A stretch of 8,021 nucleotides of DNA from an uncultured Amylibacter sp. (GTDB taxonomy: Bacteria > Pseudomonadota > Alphaproteobacteria > Rhodobacterales > Rhodobacteraceae): NCBI GenBank assembly GCA_938001995.1, contig CALLAV010000236.1:1-8021 (forward strand). Direction: 5' to 3'. The notes beneath the pieces are model-generated. The model searched no databases and had not been told where the DNA came from. It saw only the letters and a program-made list of their open reading frames with translations. Shown one piece after another: positions 5,995-8,021 of the stretch. How positions within the stretch are numbered: position 1 is the stretch's first letter; each line of letters starts with the position of its first letter. The translations under genes were made by a program, and so were the position numbers.

Positions 5995-6056
5995 GTGCGA
6001 AAAACCCCTTTCACTCAGCTTTTTCGATAACGTAAACTAAGACGGGATTAATCAAA

Positions 6057-6590
6057 TCAACGAATGTTTGTTCGTCGCAGGGCCAATTCGCGATACAACG
6101 CTTCTTTACTAACAGACAATTCCTGCGCCAAGTCTTGCCATCGCCCTTTGGGCGGCATTTCACCATATTCCGCCAGCCATGTGTCCAACCTTTCAGCCAC
6201 CGTTTTAAGGCTGCGAATTTCGGCACGCATCCGCATAATCTGAACACTTCGTGCCAAATACGCCGCCCACACTTCGGAAATCCCCACATCTTCGCGCAGC
6301 ATATGCTTAAAGCTGCTTTTGGGCAAAACTGCCAAAACCGTTGGTTCTGTGGCTTTGCAATCGCAATGATAGCTTGTTGAATAAACGGACGCCTCTGCCA
6401 CGACATCCCCTGTATTCGCACGCTGCAACTGTGCCATATCCCCATTGGGAAGCACACGCAGCAAAGCCGTGCTTCCTTGAACCACGCAATAGACATGGCT
6501 AACGGGATCACCTGTCAAAAATACCGTGTCGCCCGCGTCGTACGAACGACGCAGCGCATTTAAAAACAAAGAAGCTAAAAGTTCGGACAT
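6057..6590 (-). CDS. Crp/Fnr family transcriptional regulator
   Basis: A 177-residue cytoplasmic DNA-binding protein. It has an N-terminal cyclic-nucleotide-binding-like beta roll (about 8-95: YDAGDTVFLTGDPVSHVYCV, 17-36; NTGDVVAEASVY, 59-70), a long dimer helix (about 103-140), and a short winged-helix domain with GRWQDLAQELSVSKEALYRE (149-168). The cNMP contact motif (RxS) of true CRP is absent, as is the four-cysteine Fe-S set of FNR. Instead there is a compact HCDC (75-78) in the roll, plus C35, which could bind a metal or sense redox state. The start is uncertain: ATGs at 6590, 6596 and 6602 are in frame, another lies at 6626, and none has a clear SD. I chose 6590 from family alignment. 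It is divergent from the LTXXQ-like gene, and an FNR-like palindrome overlaps its start, suggesting autoregulation. Confidence 0.88.
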   Translation of the reverse strand: MSELLASLFLNALRRSYDAGDTVFLTGDPVSHVYCVVQGSTALLRVLPNGDMAQLQRANTGDVVAEASVYSTSYHCDCKATEPTVLAVLPKSSFKHMLREDVGISEVWAAYLARSVQIMRMRAEIRSLKTVAERLDTWLAEYGEMPPKGRWQDLAQELSVSKEALYRELALRRTNIR

Positions 6591-6602
6591 GATCATTATC
6601 AT
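6589..6602. promoter_or_regulatory. FNR/Crp-type palindrome ATGAT-N4-ATCAT (candidate operator)
   Basis: A perfect 5-base inverted repeat (6589-6593 and 6598-6602) with a 4-base centre has the same geometry as the FNR/Anr box TTGAT-N4-ATCAA, differing only in the outermost base of each arm. It overlaps the possible start codons of the regulator on the minus strand. Its centre is about 58 bases before the divergent ATG at 6654. If it activated that gene at -41.5, transcription would start near 6637, with CATAGA (6624-6629) in the -10 position. Confidence 0.45.
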
Positions 6603-6653
6603 ACATGGATCGCATCTAAAGGGCATAGAGTTCTTGGAAAAAGGACTCAGACG

Positions 6654-7238
6654 ATGAAACGGATCACGGTATTTTCCATCATTTTAATAGTTGCTTGGAC
6701 GCACAGTTTTGCGGATACGAAACACCAGCCCTACAAAGGTCTGGAAAAACGCGACATCACCAGCCTGTCACATCAGGACGTTCAAGAACTACAAAATGGT
6801 GGTGGCTGGGGCTTGGCTTTACCCGCCGAATTGAACGGATATCCTGGTCCGGCCCATGTGTTGGAGTTGCGAGACAAGCTGGGATTATCTGCGGCGCAGG
6901 TTACAAAAATTCAAACGATCTATAACGGAATGAAATCAGACGCGCAGGAACAAGGGGCAGTGTTGATCGGCGCTGAACGCGCGTTGGATCACGGCTTTAA
7001 GGCAGGTGGGCTGACAGTTTCTGAATTGCAAACACTCGTCACCCAAGCAGAAGCCGCGCGCGCGGCCTTACGCTTTGCGCATCTGTCCCGCCATCTGATA
7101 ACTATTGAAGTCCTGACACGCGAACAAATCGCCCTTTATTCAGAATTGCGCGGATACACATCTGATCCATGCCAATCAGTTCCCGAAGGGCACAATGAAT
7201 CGATGTGGCGCAAACACAATGGCTGTGAAACCGAATAA
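6654..7238 (+). CDS. Secreted LTXXQ/Spy-CpxP-like periplasmic protein (putative heavy-metal/stress sensor)
   Basis: A 194-residue exported protein. Residues 1-20 form a signal peptide (MKR, hydrophobic core ITVFSIILIVAW, then HSFA with probable cleavage before D21). The mature part is mostly helical. GWGLALPAELNGYPGPAHVL (51-70) is followed by the paired helices of the LTXXQ/heavy-metal-resistance fold: LGLSAAQVTKIQ (76-87) and LTREQIALYSEL (154-165), the second with an exact LTxxQ. E. coli Spy and CpxP, and CnrX-type sensors, belong to this fold and act as periplasmic chaperones or metal sensors. The C-terminal tail carries C173, H180, M184, H188 and C191, suitable for metal binding or a disulfide. 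AAGGA (6641-6645) lies eight bases before the ATG. It is divergent from the Crp/Fnr-like gene, so co-regulation is likely. Exact role unknown. Confidence 0.8.
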   Translation: MKRITVFSIILIVAWTHSFADTKHQPYKGLEKRDITSLSHQDVQELQNGGGWGLALPAELNGYPGPAHVLELRDKLGLSAAQVTKIQTIYNGMKSDAQEQGAVLIGAERALDHGFKAGGLTVSELQTLVTQAEAARAALRFAHLSRHLITIEVLTREQIALYSELRGYTSDPCQSVPEGHNESMWRKHNGCETE

Positions 7239-7250
7239 AACCGATCGCTT

Positions 7251-8021
7251 CTAGGCAGCCAACCGTTCCGCCAGAACGCCAACTTCAGGTGCTGATGATA
7301 CAGGACCATAGAGCGCCAGTGACGGCACACCGCTTGCACACAACCTAGCGGCATATTCGGCAACGCCGCTGGTGTTCACCGCGTCGATCTTGGCAACCAC
7401 TTCGTCCAGTTCCGGCACGCGGCCCCAGATCATTACCATTCGTGCAAGCCGTTCACAGCGTGATGACGGGCTTTCCAGCCCCATCAACATGCCTGCTTTC
7501 ATTTGAACCTGCGCGCGTTTGACTTCCGCCTCGGACATATCATCTGCCGCACGACGCAGCTCGTCTATGCACAGAGTCGATAGATCTGCCACGTCATCGC
7601 CGGACGTGCCTGCATAAATCGTCAGGCTTCCCGTATCGACATAGGCCCCCGCCTGCGCATAAATCGTGTAACACAGCCCGCGTTTTTCCCGCACCTCTTG
7701 GAACAGGCGCGAAGACATCCCACCACCCAGCGCCAGTGAAAACACCTGCGCCGTATAAATCTCATCATCACGGTAACTGGCGGTTTCAAACGCCATGGCA
7801 AAATGCGCCTGCTCCAGATCCTTGATCACGCGATGCTCGCCGCCTCGATACAAAGCAGGTTGCAAAACACTGGCCTCGCGCCGTTCCAAACCGCCAAAGG
7901 CGGCCTCGGCCATTTTCACCAACTGGTCGTGATCCACAGCCCCTGCCGCCGAAAGAACCATCTGATCTGGCGTGTATTGTTCTTTCACGAAGGCCTGCAA
8001 ATCATCCCGCGTAAACGAACG
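7251..8021 (-). CDS. M16 family (insulinase-like, processing-peptidase type) zinc peptidase, C-terminal part
   Basis: The visible 256 residues are the C-terminal part of an M16B peptidase; the gene continues past the right edge, so the start and the zinc-binding HxxEH are outside the window. The frame stays open to base 8021 (RSFTRDDLQAFVKEQYTPDQ at the edge), so a start at the TTG at 8000 is not real. Seen here are VLSAAGAVDHDQLVKMAEAA, the second-domain strand HFAMAFETASYRDD, and the conserved SSRLFQEVREKRGLCYTIYA block, whose R and Y contact substrate in this family. Full members have about 420 residues. They cleave peptides or signal sequences in the cytoplasm or periplasm; the signal region is not visible. 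It converges on the LTXXQ-like gene, with 12 bases between the stops. Confidence 0.93.
   Translation of the reverse strand, partial: RSFTRDDLQAFVKEQYTPDQMVLSAAGAVDHDQLVKMAEAAFGGLERREASVLQPALYRGGEHRVIKDLEQAHFAMAFETASYRDDEIYTAQVFSLALGGGMSSRLFQEVREKRGLCYTIYAQAGAYVDTGSLTIYAGTSGDDVADLSTLCIDELRRAADDMSEAEVKRAQVQMKAGMLMGLESPSSRCERLARMVMIWGRVPELDEVVAKIDAVNTSGVAEYAARLCASGVPSLALYGPVSSAPEVGVLAERLAA

Noticed and set aside
5937..6014. Upstream ATG extending BioY by 26 residues
   Set aside because: It would translate through the probable promoter and CtrA-type box, and the extra residues do not resemble BioY N-termini.
5937..6056. BioR operator or biotin-related riboswitch upstream of bioY
   Set aside because: I looked for the BioR motif (TTATCTATAA-like) and for structured RNA elements and saw neither.
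1..8021. CRISPR array, insertion sequence, tRNA/rRNA, prophage or toxin-antitoxin pair
   Set aside because: No regularly spaced repeats, transposase motifs, cloverleaf sequence, phage genes or small paired genes were found on either strand.

Overview
The window looks like chromosomal DNA from a marine alphaproteobacterium of the Rhodobacteraceae (roseobacter type). The evidence is family-level: a proC-csaA pair, a YbjN-domain gene, the Rhodobacter-type PyrE (KPKGYGR and EDLTTDGGS motifs), a stand-alone BioY, an M16B peptidase, moderate GC content, and a perfect CtrA-type box (TTAA-N7-TTAAC). The genus cannot be fixed from this sequence.

Layout, left to right. On the minus strand, proC, csaA and the start of a D-2-hydroxyacid dehydrogenase form a compact operon (bases 1-1329), with proC and csaA joined by an ATGA overlap. 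A plus-strand gene for a small tyrosine-phosphatase-like protein (1514-1993) follows. It converges on an unrecognised 157-residue gene (2010-2483, minus), which lies just downstream of a ybjN-domain gene (2502-3005, minus). A 304-base divergent intergenic region (3006-3309) holds a perfect TATAAT box, a perfect DnaA box and a strong inverted repeat. It separates ybjN from an MFS transporter (3310-4518, plus). The MFS gene converges on pyrE (4538-5239, minus). A rho-independent terminator next to pyrE closes the transcript of bioY (5331-5936, minus). Upstream of bioY is a Crp/Fnr-type regulator (6057-6590, minus), divergent from a secreted LTXXQ/Spy-like protein (6654-7238, plus). The last gene is an M16 peptidase cut by the window end (7251-8021, minus).

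Most of the window is housekeeping: proline synthesis, pyrimidine synthesis, biotin uptake and proteolysis. The most interesting regulatory pair is the Crp/Fnr-like regulator and its divergent LTXXQ-type partner. They share a 63-base gap, and an FNR-like palindrome (ATGAT-N4-ATCAT) lies over the regulator's start codons. This suggests an autoregulated envelope-stress, metal or redox response. A second notable signal is the CtrA box between the probable bioY promoter and its start codon, which would tie biotin uptake to the CtrA regulon.

I found no CRISPR array, insertion sequence, prophage, RNA gene or obviously new multi-gene system. The findings below are modest, testable observations.
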